A stretch of DNA of 64,000 bases from Locusta migratoria (taxonomy: Eukaryota > Arthropoda > Insecta > Orthoptera > Acrididae), in assembly GCA_026315105.1 (NCBI GenBank), contig CM048748.1:475319150-475383149 (forward strand), given 5' to 3'. The notes under the pieces were generated by a model that saw only the letters and a program-made list of their open reading frames with translations, was not told the origin of the DNA and made no database searches. Positions 53,292 through 64,000 of this stretch are shown here, in pieces; positions within the stretch are counted from its first letter, which is position 1, and every line of letters begins with the position of its first letter. The translations under genes were made by a program, and so were the position numbers.

Positions 53292-54540
53292 TGCAAAATA
53301 TTAACACGAATTATTTACAGAAGGATGGAAAGGCTGGTAGAAGCCGACCTCGAGGAAGATCAGTTTGGTTTCGGGAGAAATGTAGGAACACGGGAGGCAA
53401 TACTCGTTTTACGGCTTATACTAGCCAGAGTAAGAAAAGAAAACCAACATATCTAGCTTTTGTAGATTTGGAGAAGGCTTTTGACAATGTTGATTGGAAT
53501 AAACTCTTTCAAGCTCTGAAGCAAGCAGGAGTATAATATAGGAAGCGTAACGTTATTTACAACTTGTACAAAAACCAGACAGTGGTTGTCAGAATTGAAG
53601 GGCATGAAAGGGATGCAGTGGTTGGGAAGGGAGTAAGACAGGGTTGTAGCCTTTCTCCAATGTTATTCAATTTGTACATTGAGCAAGCTATAAAGGAAAG
53701 CAAGGAAAATTTGGAGAAGGAATTAAAGTTCAGGCTGAAGAATTAAAAACATTTGTTTTAGTAATTCTGTCAGAGACAGCAAAGGACCTGGAAGAGCAGT
53801 TGAACGGAATGGCCAGTGTGCTGAAAGTTGCATATAAGATGAATATTCACAACTGCAGTACAAGGGTAATGGAGTGCAGTCTAGGAAAATAAGGCGATGC
53901 TGAAGAAATTAGATTAGGCAACGAAACAATAAAGGAGGTAGATGAGTTTTGTTACTTGGGCGGTAAAATAACAAATGATGGTCGCAGTACAGAGGAAATA
54001 AAATACAGAATGGCAATGAATAGAAAAGTGTTCTTAAAAAAGAGAAATTTGTTAACATTGAATATTAATTTAAACATAAGGAAGTCCTTCCTGAAAGCAT
54101 TTGTGTGGAGTGTTGCCTTCTATAGGAGTGAAACATGGACGATAAACAGTGCGGACAGGAAAAGGATAGAGAGGTTTTTGAAATGTGGTGCTACAGAAGA
54201 ATGCTTAAGATTAGGTGGGTGGATCGCGTAACTAATGAGGAGGTACTGAACAGAATTGGGGAGAAAAGAAATTTCTGGCATACCTTGACTAAAAGAAAGG
54301 ATCGATTGGTAGGACACATTCTTATACATCATAGAATAGTGAATTTAGCGTTGGAGGGAAGTGTTTGGGTAAAAACCGCAGAGGAAGACCAAGAGATGGA
54401 TACAGTAAACAGATTCAGACAGATGTAGGTTGCCGTTCTTATGTGGAGTTGAAGAGGCTTGCTCAGGATAGGGTATTGTGGAGAGCTTCATCAATCCATT
54501 CTCCGCACTGACTGAAGACCACAACAAAATACAATTAATA

Positions 54541-55052
54541 TCAAAATAGTTAATTTTACATAAAATACAAATTAACTAAGGTTGCTACGCGAATATAAAG
54601 GATTTCACTGGCTAAGTCACAGAAGTGAAGTGACATAACCAAGAAGTTTAAAATCAACAAGTGAAATTAACCGCAACCCCAATCCCAGTCTATTTGTATC
54701 TACAAAAGCGTCCCCTCTGGAACACCCAAACTCCCACCTAACTACTAACATTCAACTCACCTTCCTCAGAAGGCGCAACCTTACCATCCTTCTGTAGAAC
54801 AGCTTTGAAGTTGGCAAAGACCGGCTCATGGCAGTGCAGGGTTAACAGCAGCGATCGCGAATGTGGACTGACTCGAATAGAACATGTTTTGTCGGTTAAG
54901 CAGACGAGAATGCTATAGTGATTGAAAAAAAAACTGTTCTCTGAAGTAATGGTAAAAATTCTGATTACATGTGGTGTAGCTGACAGCGAATAGGCACTTC
55001 AGAATATTACAAGTTTCAGTTTATACAACAGTAGCCACACAGGACTCTAACA
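54541..55052. other. Unclassified sequence
   Basis: No coding frame or element ends recognised. The last ten bases are the left copy of a SINE target duplication. Confidence 0.4.
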
Positions 55053-55249
55053 AATGTTCAAATGTTTGTAGAACTTATGGGACTTAACTACGGGGTCATC
55101 AGTCCCTGAGCTTACAAACTACTTATGAACTAGCTAAGACTAAGGACGGCACAAATATCGATGCCCGAGGGAGGATTCGAACCCCCGACCGTAGTGGCCG
55201 TGCAGACCGTAACTGGAGCGCCTCAGTCCCCTCGGCCACCGCGGCCGGC
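55053..55249 (-). mobile_element. SINE, family A
   Basis: Complete reverse copy flanked by the perfect duplication GACTCTAACA (55043-55052 and 55250-55259). Confidence 0.96.
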
Positions 55250-55259
55250 GACTCTAACA

Positions 55260-57650
55260 CCTAACTGTGCAGAAAGCACACTGAAATAATTCAAAGTCCA
55301 CGATCTGGGTAGGAGAACAGCTCCAGCCAGAGACGTAAAGACAGCGCGATGCAGCCAGGTGCGCGACCCAGACCAGAGTCACTTCTCCTTACACCAAAAT
55401 TTTACAGCTCAAAATCTTCCTCTCAAGCCCCTCCCATCGGTGACGTCAAGCCAATCACAAATTTTGCTTAATGGTCAAATCAACGGAATACAAGAGCTAT
55501 TGTTCTACACGCCAGGCTCCTTCCCCACGAAACTGTCCCACGCTGCGCTCAGCACGTAAGCCAGCATTTCTCAGAAACCATTGGAACGAATCTGCAGACG
55601 CTGAAATGACTTTACTGCCGTCCAGACGCCAGCGCCCTGTCGCGAGAGCGCCCCTCTAACTTCCCCAGAAATCACCTCTGGCAATTTACACAAACATTCG
55701 CAACGCCCGCCACTGGCGTTCCAAACCTCGGGTGCACGTGCAGACCAGAACGACGCCAACTTTCACTGCCTCTGCCTCTGCCTCCCTACACAAAAGCAGC
55801 ATCGAAGCGGTAAACAAAGTACCTGGACTCAGGTCAGCCACAGACGCGCCCAGCCCAAATATAAACGTCCGCCTGCAGACGGAGTGGTTTCACCACGGGT
55901 GGTGTTGGCCAGCGGTCGCCCTCCAGGCAGTGTCGGCGGAATGCCTTGGAAGCTACTTCAGAGAACTTGCCGCCAGCAACTCCCGCCCCCTCGCGGAACC
56001 ACAAAAGTGCCGGTCTGCGGGTGTCGTCAGCACCTCCCGCCTCAGAAGACAATTATTCCATCGGCGATGCTCACAATAATCAAAAACAGAGTCGTACTCC
56101 TAGTGAACAGAAATTTACCTCCCAAACTCATATCCTCTGATAATTACAAGACAAATGAAAGATACTGAATACAAACAAGATAATACTATTGACATCCCTC
56201 CGGAATAAATCCAAATAATTGTGTCCAAATTAAATGGAGAAAATAATTCTGAAATAGGAACACCACCTCTCAAAATGATAGTAAACCTAAGTGACCTAAT
56301 TGCTAAGATCATCAGTCTCTAGAGTTACAAACCACTTATACTGTCTAAAAGCTATGCACAAAGCGTTCGTTTAAATCAATTTTGTGCAATACTTTGGTGT
56401 ATGGACTGTAGCTTAACTTTACATTGCTATTTAGCGCTCATCTGACTGTTTGTGTGTGTGTGTGTGGATGGGTGGGTTACTGGGTTTTTGTATAAAATAG
56501 GTTATCATTTACTATATTTTCGTCATGCAAGTTATAATGGCTGCTGTATTTAACATATATGGTAAATGCCTCGTTTGTGTCAACGGCAATGAAGAGATCC
56601 ATAGAAGTGTTGCAGTATTTGTCGTCGTAATATGGTTGTGCACAGATGTCTTTTTATAGCCTCAGAGGTTAGTTAGAGGTGATCTTTATTGTTAATGGTG
56701 CTTTAAGACGGATGGTATAGCTGTGACAAATCGTTCGCTTTTTATTCTTATGGCCCATTGATAAAACAATGTAATTCTATCTTCGTAAGCTTAGCTATCA
56801 TGTACTCGTAATCTGGTGTGGATGATGTATCCTGGTGTGCTGTTCTGGCTTGTGTGTCTTCGCTTCACCCTGTCCTTCATTAAATTACTGGGGCAACTAC
56901 TGTCGATCTTTCTGTGCTCTCACTGTTCGCGGCGCTGTTAGATCTATCGCGTGTCACTCGTCTTCTTACTTGAGTGATCCCTGCCGCTAGTGGCGCTGTT
57001 TGAGCTTCGCGCCGAGGCAGTTCCGAGGAGGTCGGTTACCAGGCCAGCCAGTGAGAGTCGCTGCGGGGAACACCTAAGTGTCGGCATCGTGCAGTGTCAC
57101 TTTGATCAGCGCACGGCGTCGCTAGGGCCCAGCTACTCACAGTAATTGGACGTCGGTGGCTGGGCCTGGCGCATGCGTCGAAGTACAGTAGTACTGCACT
57201 GGCGTCCTGTCGGTTGGTTGGAGCAGTATATGGGATGATATGAACAGCTGAAGAGGTCTGGACACAGAGAGGGAATTGTGTCAAGTTCCAGCATCAGCTC
57301 GCAGGGGGCTGTTTACCTCATTTGCCCAGCTACGCGGTCGTGTTCCTAGCGGCCGTGCAATCCCACGTCGGTTCCTCGCCAAGCACTAGAGTAATCAACA
57401 ACTTGTACTCCATAGTCAGTCCCTGGCTGCGCCTCGCGTCGCTTCAGCTGCTTTCCACCTGTGTTCCATGAAATGCTTTCAGGGCGTTTGTTGATATCAT
57501 CCTCCTACACTACTGCGAGGGTGGCTGCACTTAACTCGGTGTGAGCAAATTAAGTGTCCTGTACATTCCCGATCCGTAAATTTGTGTGTGTGTATTTATC
57601 AGAATCGGTGGTCGTTCCCCAGGGACCATCATTGCCTATGTCTGCGCCTA
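55260..57650. other. Unclassified, GC-rich in two blocks
   Basis: 55.3-56.1 kb and 56.9-57.5 kb are GC-rich with overlapping short frames on both strands (for example 55732-56079 + and 57036-57284 -), none with a domain I know. A (GT)n microsatellite lies at about 56446-56466. The stretch could be unrecognised LTR or leader sequence of the gag-like relic that follows. No exon with convincing splice sites was found. Confidence 0.4.
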
Positions 57651-58289
57651 TTGATGTTTACTTATGTGTTGTGCCACACTTCTAGTTCGGCTCAATTCAG
57701 TTATTCTCTCTTTCGCTCTGTGTAGCAGTTACTCAATTTTCACCGACTTGGTTAACGCCACTGGAGAATTTATCTGGTTTGTGCCCTCTGGTAGCTCGCA
57801 GGGCAGCAGTTGTACAGCATTATTTTTCTATTTGTTTTACCATCTGCTTGCAGACCATTTCCCTCCCTGAGGTATTGGCAACTCACGGTTGTAATTTGGT
57901 TAGAAGTAGGGAGAGAGATAAGGTACATGACGGTAGTCAAGATTAATTAAAAATAAATGGGATTTAGTAATTGATAATGCTGAAACGAATCCCATGGATC
58001 AAGCAGAAGTTATAAATAGTTAAGTTTCAGAATGTGTTAGTGAAAATGTAAACTCTGTTGTTTTGATTGCAATGAAAGCATGGATTCTGATTTGCAAGAT
58101 TAAGACAACATCTTATATTGGAGTCATGATTCCAAAAATTGTGATTCTGAGATCAGTAATTTAAATGTTTACGTAAGAGAACTCAGCAGAATAAGTGATC
58201 GTACAGCATCAGCGGACACCTTGACAATACGAGAAACTGTTAAGGATAAGGCTATTGCGTGTGATAGAGAATCCATGATAATAACAATG

Positions 58290-59740
58290 TTGCAAGATTA
58301 ATGACAAGACAGGAAAAAACGAGTAAAGATTTGAAAACAGGGCAGGAAGAAACGAAAATGCAGACTAAAGATGTGAAAACAGGGCAGGAACAAGTTAAAA
58401 GGAAATTAACAGCAAAAATACGAGCAGCTCAGATAAAATTAGAAGCGGGAATGAATCAACTTTTAAAAAATATAATGATATCGATTAAAGGGTCAATAAT
58501 CTTGAGACAAAAACTGAGGAAGTCTCAATAATCTGAGTCAGGAAAGTGTTGAGTTAAGCAAAAAATTATAATTTTGTAAAACTGGCATTAATCAAAATGT
58601 ATATTCCAAAATTAGTATGTTAAATACTAAGTGGGAAAATGTTCAAATGTTTTTATAACTTAAGGGACTTAACTACGGGGTCATCAGTCCCTAAACTTAC
58701 GAACTACTTATGAACTAGCTAACACTAGCTAACACAAATATCCATGCCCGAGGGGGGATTCAAACCCCCGACCGTAGTGGCCGTGCAGACCGTGACTGGC
58801 GCGCCTCAGTCCCCTCGGCCACCGCGGCCGGCTACTAAGTTGGAAACTCAGGTCAATGAACTTTTTGGAGTAAGACAGCAGGTAGACGCAGGTGAAAGTA
58901 GAAAAAGCTTGTAAAGATAGACATCAAGAGCAGCTCAGAAGCTTGCATACAGTCATGGGCGAACAAAATATAATTAATAACAGGGTATTGGAGATTGAAT
59001 CGAAATCAAAAGATAATGCAAATGTGATTCATGGTAAGTTGCTCCCTGAATTTAGATCAGTTACATCTCAGGTCGAAATATTGAAAGAGGTAACCAAAGC
59101 GAATTGTTAGGTGATCACAGTAGAAGATCTATCTAATGCTTGCAAATACCACCGTTTTTCTAGTAAAGGAAATTTGCACCCCGTTGCTTTCATTCGACGG
59201 TTTGAAAACAACATTTGAAAACAGAAAATGCGAGCTGGTACTGACCTACAAGCACACAAAACAGTGCATGCAGTGAGATATTTGAAGCAAAAAGTTTTGT
59301 AAATAGTTGTTGTAGTTGTTGTAAGGAGTATTTTCAACACTCCTGGGAGAAAAATCAGTACCTTACAAATCCCATTAGAGAATTAGATTTAATTGAAATT
59401 ATTCTTTTGAAGTTCCCTGTATCTGTACAAGAAAAGTTGGTTCCAGTAAGTAGAGGTGATGTGAATAATTTGCTACTTGTACTGGAGCACTGTATGCGTT
59501 GTCTGGTAGCAGGCAAGCGCAGGAAGGGTGGAGGAGAAACAGGTGGCGATGAGACCGTCACAACAGGAATAACAGGAGCCAAGGAGGCGAGTGTGACAGG
59601 AGAAACAACAACAGCTGGCAGGATAATGAGCCGCAAAGTCCTTCTAGAAGCCGCGGGCCTCCTACTGTATCAGCGTGCTATTAACAGAGGAGGATGTTAC
59701 GGCAACGATAGGGAGTACAGTGGTAACTGAAACAGAGAAA
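58290..59740 (+). pseudogene. Gag-like relic of an LTR retrotransposon
   Basis: At 58301-58531 a Lys/Gln/Glu-rich coiled-coil segment repeats TGQEE/TGQEQ (KTGQEETKMQTKDVKTGQEQ), a pattern seen in gypsy-type Gag proteins. 58892-59110 continues a helical segment (EQNIINNRVLEIESKSKDNA). At 59170 GNLHPVAFIRRFENN resembles a capsid start. An Arg/Ser/Gly-rich stretch follows at 59500-59700. Stops and frame changes are many. No protease or RT follows, and the element orientation is opposite to the gypsy copy to the right. Confidence 0.5.
58637..58832 (-). mobile_element. SINE, family A
   Basis: Complete reverse copy flanked by TACTAAGTGGGA (58625-58636) and TACTAAGTTGGA (58833-58844). It interrupts the gag-like relic. 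Confidence 0.95.
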
Positions 59741-59749
59741 ATGGAGAAG

Positions 59750-60258
59750 TTCACTGAACAAAAGCCTCAGAGGGTATTACACTCTTTGCAACACTTGGTA
59801 CTTGACGACCACCAGGCATTCTAGATATTGACAGTGTTACTTCCTTCTATTTTCATCCTGTCAATGATTAACTTATATCTATAACTAAAATCTATCATCT
59901 TTCCTTCTTCACTATTTACTTTACTATTCTTATAACAGACTAGCTGAAAACCCGGCGTTGCCCAGGTATTTATTTATTTATTCCTGCCTTGAGTTAGTAC
60001 TTCTCCTATCCTTCTCTTTCTGTCCATCTCCCTTTTTTTTAATATCATTATCGGAGAATATATAAGAAATAATGACGTTTTCCTTTTTCGAAGCAAGTTG
60101 TCTGAATGTGATCTATTAAAAGTAGATGTACTGTTGTAATATGTGTAAAGGAACGCAATGCACATTTACCTCCGAAGTTTGAATAACAATTAATGTAATT
60201 AATTTCACTCATTTTTCAGGAAATGTCGCTGATAAAGAGGAAATGAAAAATATTCTTT
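59750..60258. other. Unclassified sequence
   Basis: GCTGAAAACCCGGCGTTGCC near 59943 resembles the edge of a repeat common in insects, but I cannot assign it. The rest is AT-rich. Confidence 0.35.
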
Positions 60259-60723
60259 TGTGTCCCAACTTCGTCGCCGCTTTTGTGTCCCGGCCTCGTC
60301 GTAGGTGTCGGTGGCCGAGTGGAATGAGACCGACACAGGAATAAAGATAGCACGCCGGCGCAGGTACGGAGGGGAGCAGCCAGAAACTATAAACACTAGA
60401 GTAAATTAGAACGAGATATATATTGCACAGAATGTAACAATACTTAACTTTTACATAGTACTGCAGAATGTTGATACATAGTTGTTAGAGGTCTGCCTAG
60501 TGCCTGTACGATAGCAAAGTCTTCACTGGTGCCTATCTGATTACGAAGGTCCTAACTGGTTGCTATCTCAGTCTCAAGTGAACGATGTCGTTCACTGGTG
60601 GCCACGAGCGGAGTTGCCGCAGAGGGCGCTTGTGGCTGTCGTCGTAAGAACGCCGCGCCGTGCGTGCATGGCGACGCGCGGCGAAAGTAGGTGGCGCGCA
60701 CTTTGGACTTGTGCGACACCACA
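60259..60723 (-). repeat. 3' LTR of the gypsy element
   Basis: On the minus strand it starts TGTGGTGTCGCACAAG at 60723 and ends with GTTGGGACACA at 60259. It shares most of its length with the two solo LTRs at 23937 and 47213, though the last 40 bases differ in sequence and length. Confidence 0.88.
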
Positions 60724-60745
60724 CCCCTCCCCCCCAAACCGCGGC
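60724..60745 (-). promoter_or_regulatory. Polypurine tract
   Basis: On the minus strand GGGGGGGAGGGGTG ends directly before the LTR's TGTGG. This is the expected position and composition of the primer for plus-strand DNA synthesis. Confidence 0.85.
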
Positions 60746-60970
60746 GCCGTCATGGCGTAAGGCTGAGGGCCACGGTGACGGCACTGGGAGGAGGGCCTGG
60801 GCGGGGGCGTTACTGGTGGGACGGGCGTCGTAGCTGAGGCTGGGATCGAGACGCCGTCCGCGCCCCGGCATCCGCCTTGCGATCCTCCAGGAAACCCGGC
60901 GAAACCTGAGGAAGGGCGCACTCCCCCGCCCAGAGGGAGCAGGTCATCTTCTGAGGTGCGTGGCCCAAGC

Positions 60971-60988
60971 TGGGGGGGGGGGGGGGGG
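60971..60988. repeat. G homopolymer, about 17 bases
   Basis: A long G run in the 3' part of the gypsy element. It is likely length-variable and prone to sequencing error. Confidence 0.85.
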
Positions 60989-61277
60989 CGCACGGTCCCG
61001 GAGTCCCTCTCGGTGACGCTGTCATCTGCGGCGGCGACGGAGGCGGAGGGGTCGACTGCGTAGGAGGCGCGTCGACATCCATCGGGAGCTCGTAGCCCGG
61101 GGACGCTGGGCCCGGAGGCGAGCGATGTGGCTATGCTCCCTGGCGGTGAACTGGGTCTGGAATCAAGAAACCGGAGACAGGATCGCGCGGCCTGTGCAAG
61201 CGCAATTGGTTTGCGTGGCGCCGCAGCTCCGACCCTGTGGAAGATCGTACAACATACATATTGCGACCGAGCACGCG

Positions 61278-62324
61278 CTAAATGGTGCCCGGCATCCATA
61301 GTTTCCTCTTGTTTCCAGCAAACACCCTGTACAGCACCGGAGTGGAAACCTGAAAACGCGTAGCGCCATACGAACCGACTCGGTGCGTGGGAGGCTGCAG
61401 CAGGTGAAGGAGAGTGCGGTGACGGCGGCCGTGTAGCAGCTCGGCAGGAGACGGGCCGTCACGTGGCATGCATCGATACGTCGACAGGAAAATTTGAAGA
61501 GCTTGCTGCCTGGAGTGCTGACCTTTCATCTTCACCATGTGAGACTTGAATGTTCGAACGAAACGTTCTGCTTCACCATTGGACTGAGGGTGAAAAGGTG
61601 CAGTGGTGATATGCTGAATGCCATTCACACGACAAAACTGTTGAAATTCCGCACTAACAAACTGAGGTCCATTGTCACTGACGATAGTTTCAGGCAAACC
61701 TTCGATGAAAAACACTTACATTAAGGCACTGATTGTACTAGACGCTGTCGTTGAGTTCATGGCAATCACGAAAAGAAACTTGCTGAAAGCGTCTACAACA
61801 ATTGACCAGCGCGTATTCCATAAAGGTCCGGCAAAGTCAATGTGTAATCGTTGCCATGGTCCCTTGGGGCGAGGCCAGTCTGAGAAACGTTGCGGAGGAG
61901 CCGCCTGATGCTCCGCGCAAACAGTACACTGTGACGTCATGCTCTCTATCTGAGCGTCCATACCAACCCAGGTACAATGACGTCTGGCCAGTTGCTTTGT
62001 CCTAACAATACCCCAATGTCCTTGATGCAGGAGGCGTAACACTTCTCGTTGCAGTGAACGAGGAACAATCACTCTTGTTTGGTCATTGTCCGTATGTAAC
62101 AACAGAACACCCTGACTTAAAGATAATGCATGACGTTGTGCAAAATAACGTCGAACCAGAGGCCGATCAATGTCTTTGGCTATGGCAGGCCAACCAAAGC
62201 GAACAAAACGTGCTACCACACATAGGTCTGCATCCGCAGCTGTTTCCTGTGCAACCCGACGAGAGTTCAAAGGGAAATCTGCTACAGCGGAAGCATCTCT
62301 GGAGTCTATCTGACAACATGCCAT
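61278..62324 (-). pseudogene. Gypsy integrase, with an in-frame stop
   Basis: 62324-61716 holds the N-terminal zinc finger (HQGHWGIVRTKQLARRHC followed by CTVC) and the first core Asp in LHIDFAGP. After an in-frame TAA at 61716 the same frame continues to 61278 with SDNGPQF (second Asp) and, 35 residues later, NGEAERFV (Glu), a complete D,D35E triad. The C-terminal tail (GNKRKLWMPGTI) then runs out of frame. It would insert the element's DNA copy into the chromosome. Confidence 0.92.
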
Positions 62325-62640
62325 TTATGAAGAATCAAATGATACATCCTGGCCAACCGGAAGTCGAGAAAGTGTGTCCGCGTTGGCGTGTTTAGTGGTA
62401 GGTCGGTACAAAATCTCATACTGATAATTTGACAGTATTAAGGACCATCTCTGAAGCTTTTGTGCCATTCGTGGCGGAATTGGCTTTGTGGGTGAGAACA
62501 ACGACGTGAGAGGCTTGTGGTCTGTCAACAAATAGAATTTTCTGCCATAGAGATAATGATGAAACTTTGTGACGCCGTAAATGATTGCTAAGGCCTCCTT
62601 TTCTATCTGACTGTAAGGGATGAATTCCTTGGGCATTAAT
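62325..62640 (-). pseudogene. Gypsy RNase H
   Basis: YSQIEKEALAIIYGVTKFHH, then LYGRKFYLLTDHKPLTSLF with the TDHKPL motif, then NADTLSRLP. It is in the same frame as the integrase but separated by an in-frame TAA at 62325-62327. Its N-terminal part is missing because of the deletion at about 62640. Confidence 0.92.
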
Positions 62641-63984
62641 CACATGGCATAAGTACTCTATTTCACTTTGAAAAAAGGAACACTTTGCTTTATTGCAACG
62701 TAGACCTGCTGCAGTCAAAACTTTGAAAAGGCACTCCAGGTTTGCTAAATGTTCTTCAACTGTTCGTCCGGATACCATAATATCATCTAAATAGTTCGAA
62801 CAACACGGTACAGAAACTGTCAGCTGTTCCAAAAAACGCTGAAAAATAGCGGGAGCGGAAGAACTGCCAAAGGGTAGGCGTTGAAATTGAAAAAGGCCCA
62901 TGTGAGTATTAATGACGAAAAACTTTTTTGACTCGTCATCAAGTGGAATCTGTAAGTATGCCTTTGCTGAATCAATCTTAGAAAAGAAACGAGACTGTCC
63001 TAATTTGTCCATTAGTTCGTCAGGTCTGGGCAGGGGATAAGTGTCTACAATTGTTTGACTGTTCACTGTTGATTTGAAGTCCGCACAGAGACGAAGTTTT
63101 CCTGACGGCTTGGGTATAATTACAATAGGCGAGGCCCACTGACTCGCAGAAACAGGAGAAATCACCCCACTATCTTGCCAACGTTTAAGTTCTTCGGCAA
63201 CTGTATCACGCATTGCGATAGGCACTGGTCTAGCTTTACGAAATTTTGGAACTGCAGATTCTTTTAAAGTTACATGTGCCACGAAGTCTTTTGCACAACC
63301 TAGTTTCGGCGAAAACAAGTCACTATATTTGTCACACAATGCATTGATTTTATCCTGAGGCACTATTGACGAAATTTGAAGCACATCTCTTTGAATTGAT
63401 AAACCAAACAAGTCAAAAGCATCTAGTCCAAAAATGTTCTGTGTCGATTTGGCCTGAAGAACTAAAAAAGCAACTGTTTTTGTTACACCTTGAAAAGAGG
63501 CGGGCAGGCTACACGTTCCTAGCACGGGAATATTTTGACCTGTATAAGCTGTTAACACTTGCTGTGACGGCGACAATTTTGGCGAACCCAGAAGTTCATA
63601 AGTATCTTTATTTATTAATGTGACAGCGGAACCAGTATCAAGCTGAAATTGCACCGTCTTATTTTCTATGAAGAGAGTCACAAAAAGTTTTTGCTTGCGG
63701 CGCTTGACAGGTGCGCGAATGTGGGCAACGTCTGCTACGGTTTGTTTACTGCGCTTGCGCGGGCCGCGTAGTGAAGTAAGCGGCGCAGACTCGGCACGCA
63801 GCGGATGAACAACACTGTCACTAGATGGCACTACCGCCGGATCGGCGTCCGCGCAATGCGAGGCTACTACAGAGTCACTAACTACTGCACTACACTTTTG
63901 AGTAGCTACTTGGTGTCTACTGTCACTAGCTACACAGTACTGGGCACTATTACAAGGATAAGTTGCAGAAGGCACTATTTTCAC
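62641..63984 (-). pseudogene. Gypsy protease and reverse transcriptase
   Basis: The open frame starts at 63984 or upstream. QFQLDTGSAVTLI (near 63640) is the aspartic protease active site. The RT follows with RLCADFKSTVN, SKIDSAKAYLQIPL, FQRLPFGSSSAPAIFQ and catalytic YLDD (near 62775). After INAQGIHPLQS the frame is joined by deletion to RNase H coding DNA in another frame, so the RT thumb/connection region is lost. All PR and RT catalytic motifs before that point look intact. Confidence 0.92.
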
Positions 63985-64000
63985 TACAGGAATGCACTGT

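Larger units (their letters stand above)
50463..54510 (+). pseudogene. Endonuclease-RT of LINE copy 3, broken
   Basis: The first part gives GAWNVRSLNRVGRLENLKRE and ISEVRWKED, then a stop at 50706. VMGDWNSVV remains at 50985-51010. After the piggyBac insertion come RLYTWKRPGDTEGYQ (52070), FRGSFRQQLTEMGANKTAE (52310), NYRTISLISHGCKI (53040), VDLEKAFDNVDWNKLFQ (53460) and GVRQGCSLSPMLFNLYIEQ (53630). The catalytic FADD is lost by a small deletion. The C-terminus reads MWCYRRMLKIRWVDRVTNEE (54190). Confidence 0.9.
50160..54540 (+). mobile_element. RTE-type LINE, copy 3, with two insertions
   Basis: It has the same 5' start as copy 1 and ends with GAAGACCACAACAAAATACA. It is interrupted by a piggyBac relic (51127-52053) and a SINE (53088-53291). 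Apart from these it is collinear with copy 1 along its whole length, with internal small losses (for example after GAAGAATTAAAAACATT near 53750, where FADD is missing). Confidence 0.9.
60259..64000 (-). mobile_element. Gypsy-type LTR retrotransposon, 5' part beyond window
   Basis: Reading from right to left: protease and RT, RNase H, integrase, a 3' untranslated region with a polypurine tract, then the 3' LTR. The gene order PR-RT-RH-IN is that of Ty3/gypsy elements. No envelope-like gene lies between integrase and LTR. The 5' LTR and most of gag lie outside. The copy is defective (one deletion, two or more in-frame stops). Confidence 0.93.

Noticed and set aside
59940..59965. Named repeat edge (CCCGGCGTTGCCC)
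   Set aside because: The motif is familiar from insect genomes but I could not define a family, boundary or orientation.
60592..61299. Envelope or other extra gene in the gypsy element
   Set aside because: The 235-codon minus-strand frame reads out of the integrase tail into Pro/Ser-rich low-complexity sequence and through the LTR; it has no signal peptide or membrane segment and looks like untranslated region.

Overview
The window is a stretch of a large, repeat-choked animal genome, most likely an insect and probably an orthopteran such as a locust. This is inferred from dense tRNA-derived SINEs ending in a shared 'AGGGACTGATGACC' tail, from many Tc1/mariner relics, and from RTE-type, R1-like, gypsy, hAT, piggyBac, pogo and Harbinger elements; the taxon call rests on remembered resemblance and is not proven. 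I found no exon, tRNA gene or rRNA gene that I can defend as a working host gene. Almost everything that can be identified is mobile DNA, most of it broken.

Layout. 0.3-1.8 kb: fold-back element with long inverted ends, an 87-bp internal tandem repeat and a SINE. 2.4-4.9 kb: SINEs, an inverted pair of mariner fragments and a complete but dead Tc1-like element with both terminal repeats. 5.2-8.8 kb: minus-strand LINE relics, the larger one R1-like. 9.0-10.1 kb: decayed Tc1 element. 11.5-13.4 kb: two SINEs and copy 1 of a repeat family bounded by TTGAAAGACSACCGT. 15.5-19.8 kb: an RTE-type LINE relic split by a SINE that is itself split by copy 2 of that family. 20.3-22.8 kb: SINEs and a pogo-like element.

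23.3-30.9 kb is the richest part. A Tc1-like transposase gene is cut in two by a 6.8-kb Harbinger-type element. That element carries a SINE broken by a solo LTR, the only large intact reading frame in the window (RTE-type LINE, about 986 codons from its first ATG), and a palindromic tRNA-like SINE pair holding another SINE. 31-34 kb: two more copies of the TTGAAAGAC family in opposite directions. 34-38.2 kb: a jockey/CR1-like LINE relic interrupted by a hAT element with an 8-bp duplication. 39.0-40.7 kb: a SINE, a GC-rich stretch and a possible TTAA-flanked element. 40.7-45.4 kb: a second, non-autonomous hAT element full of AATCGT motifs, containing LINE copy 2. 46-49.4 kb: a small hairpin element, a solo LTR, a SINE inside a SINE, a 5S-like repeat and a Tc1 scrap. 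50.2-54.5 kb: LINE copy 3, carrying a piggyBac relic at TTAA and a SINE. 55-60 kb: unclassified GC-rich sequence and a gag-like relic with a SINE. 60.26-64 kb: a gypsy retrotransposon on the minus strand with 3' LTR, polypurine tract, integrase, RNase H, RT and protease, running out of the window.

The order of insertion can be read directly in several places because the host element continues on both sides of the guest and short duplications flank it. The most promising candidates for something undescribed are the TTGAAAGAC-ended repeat family (four copies here, no coding sequence) and the AATCGT-rich hAT element.
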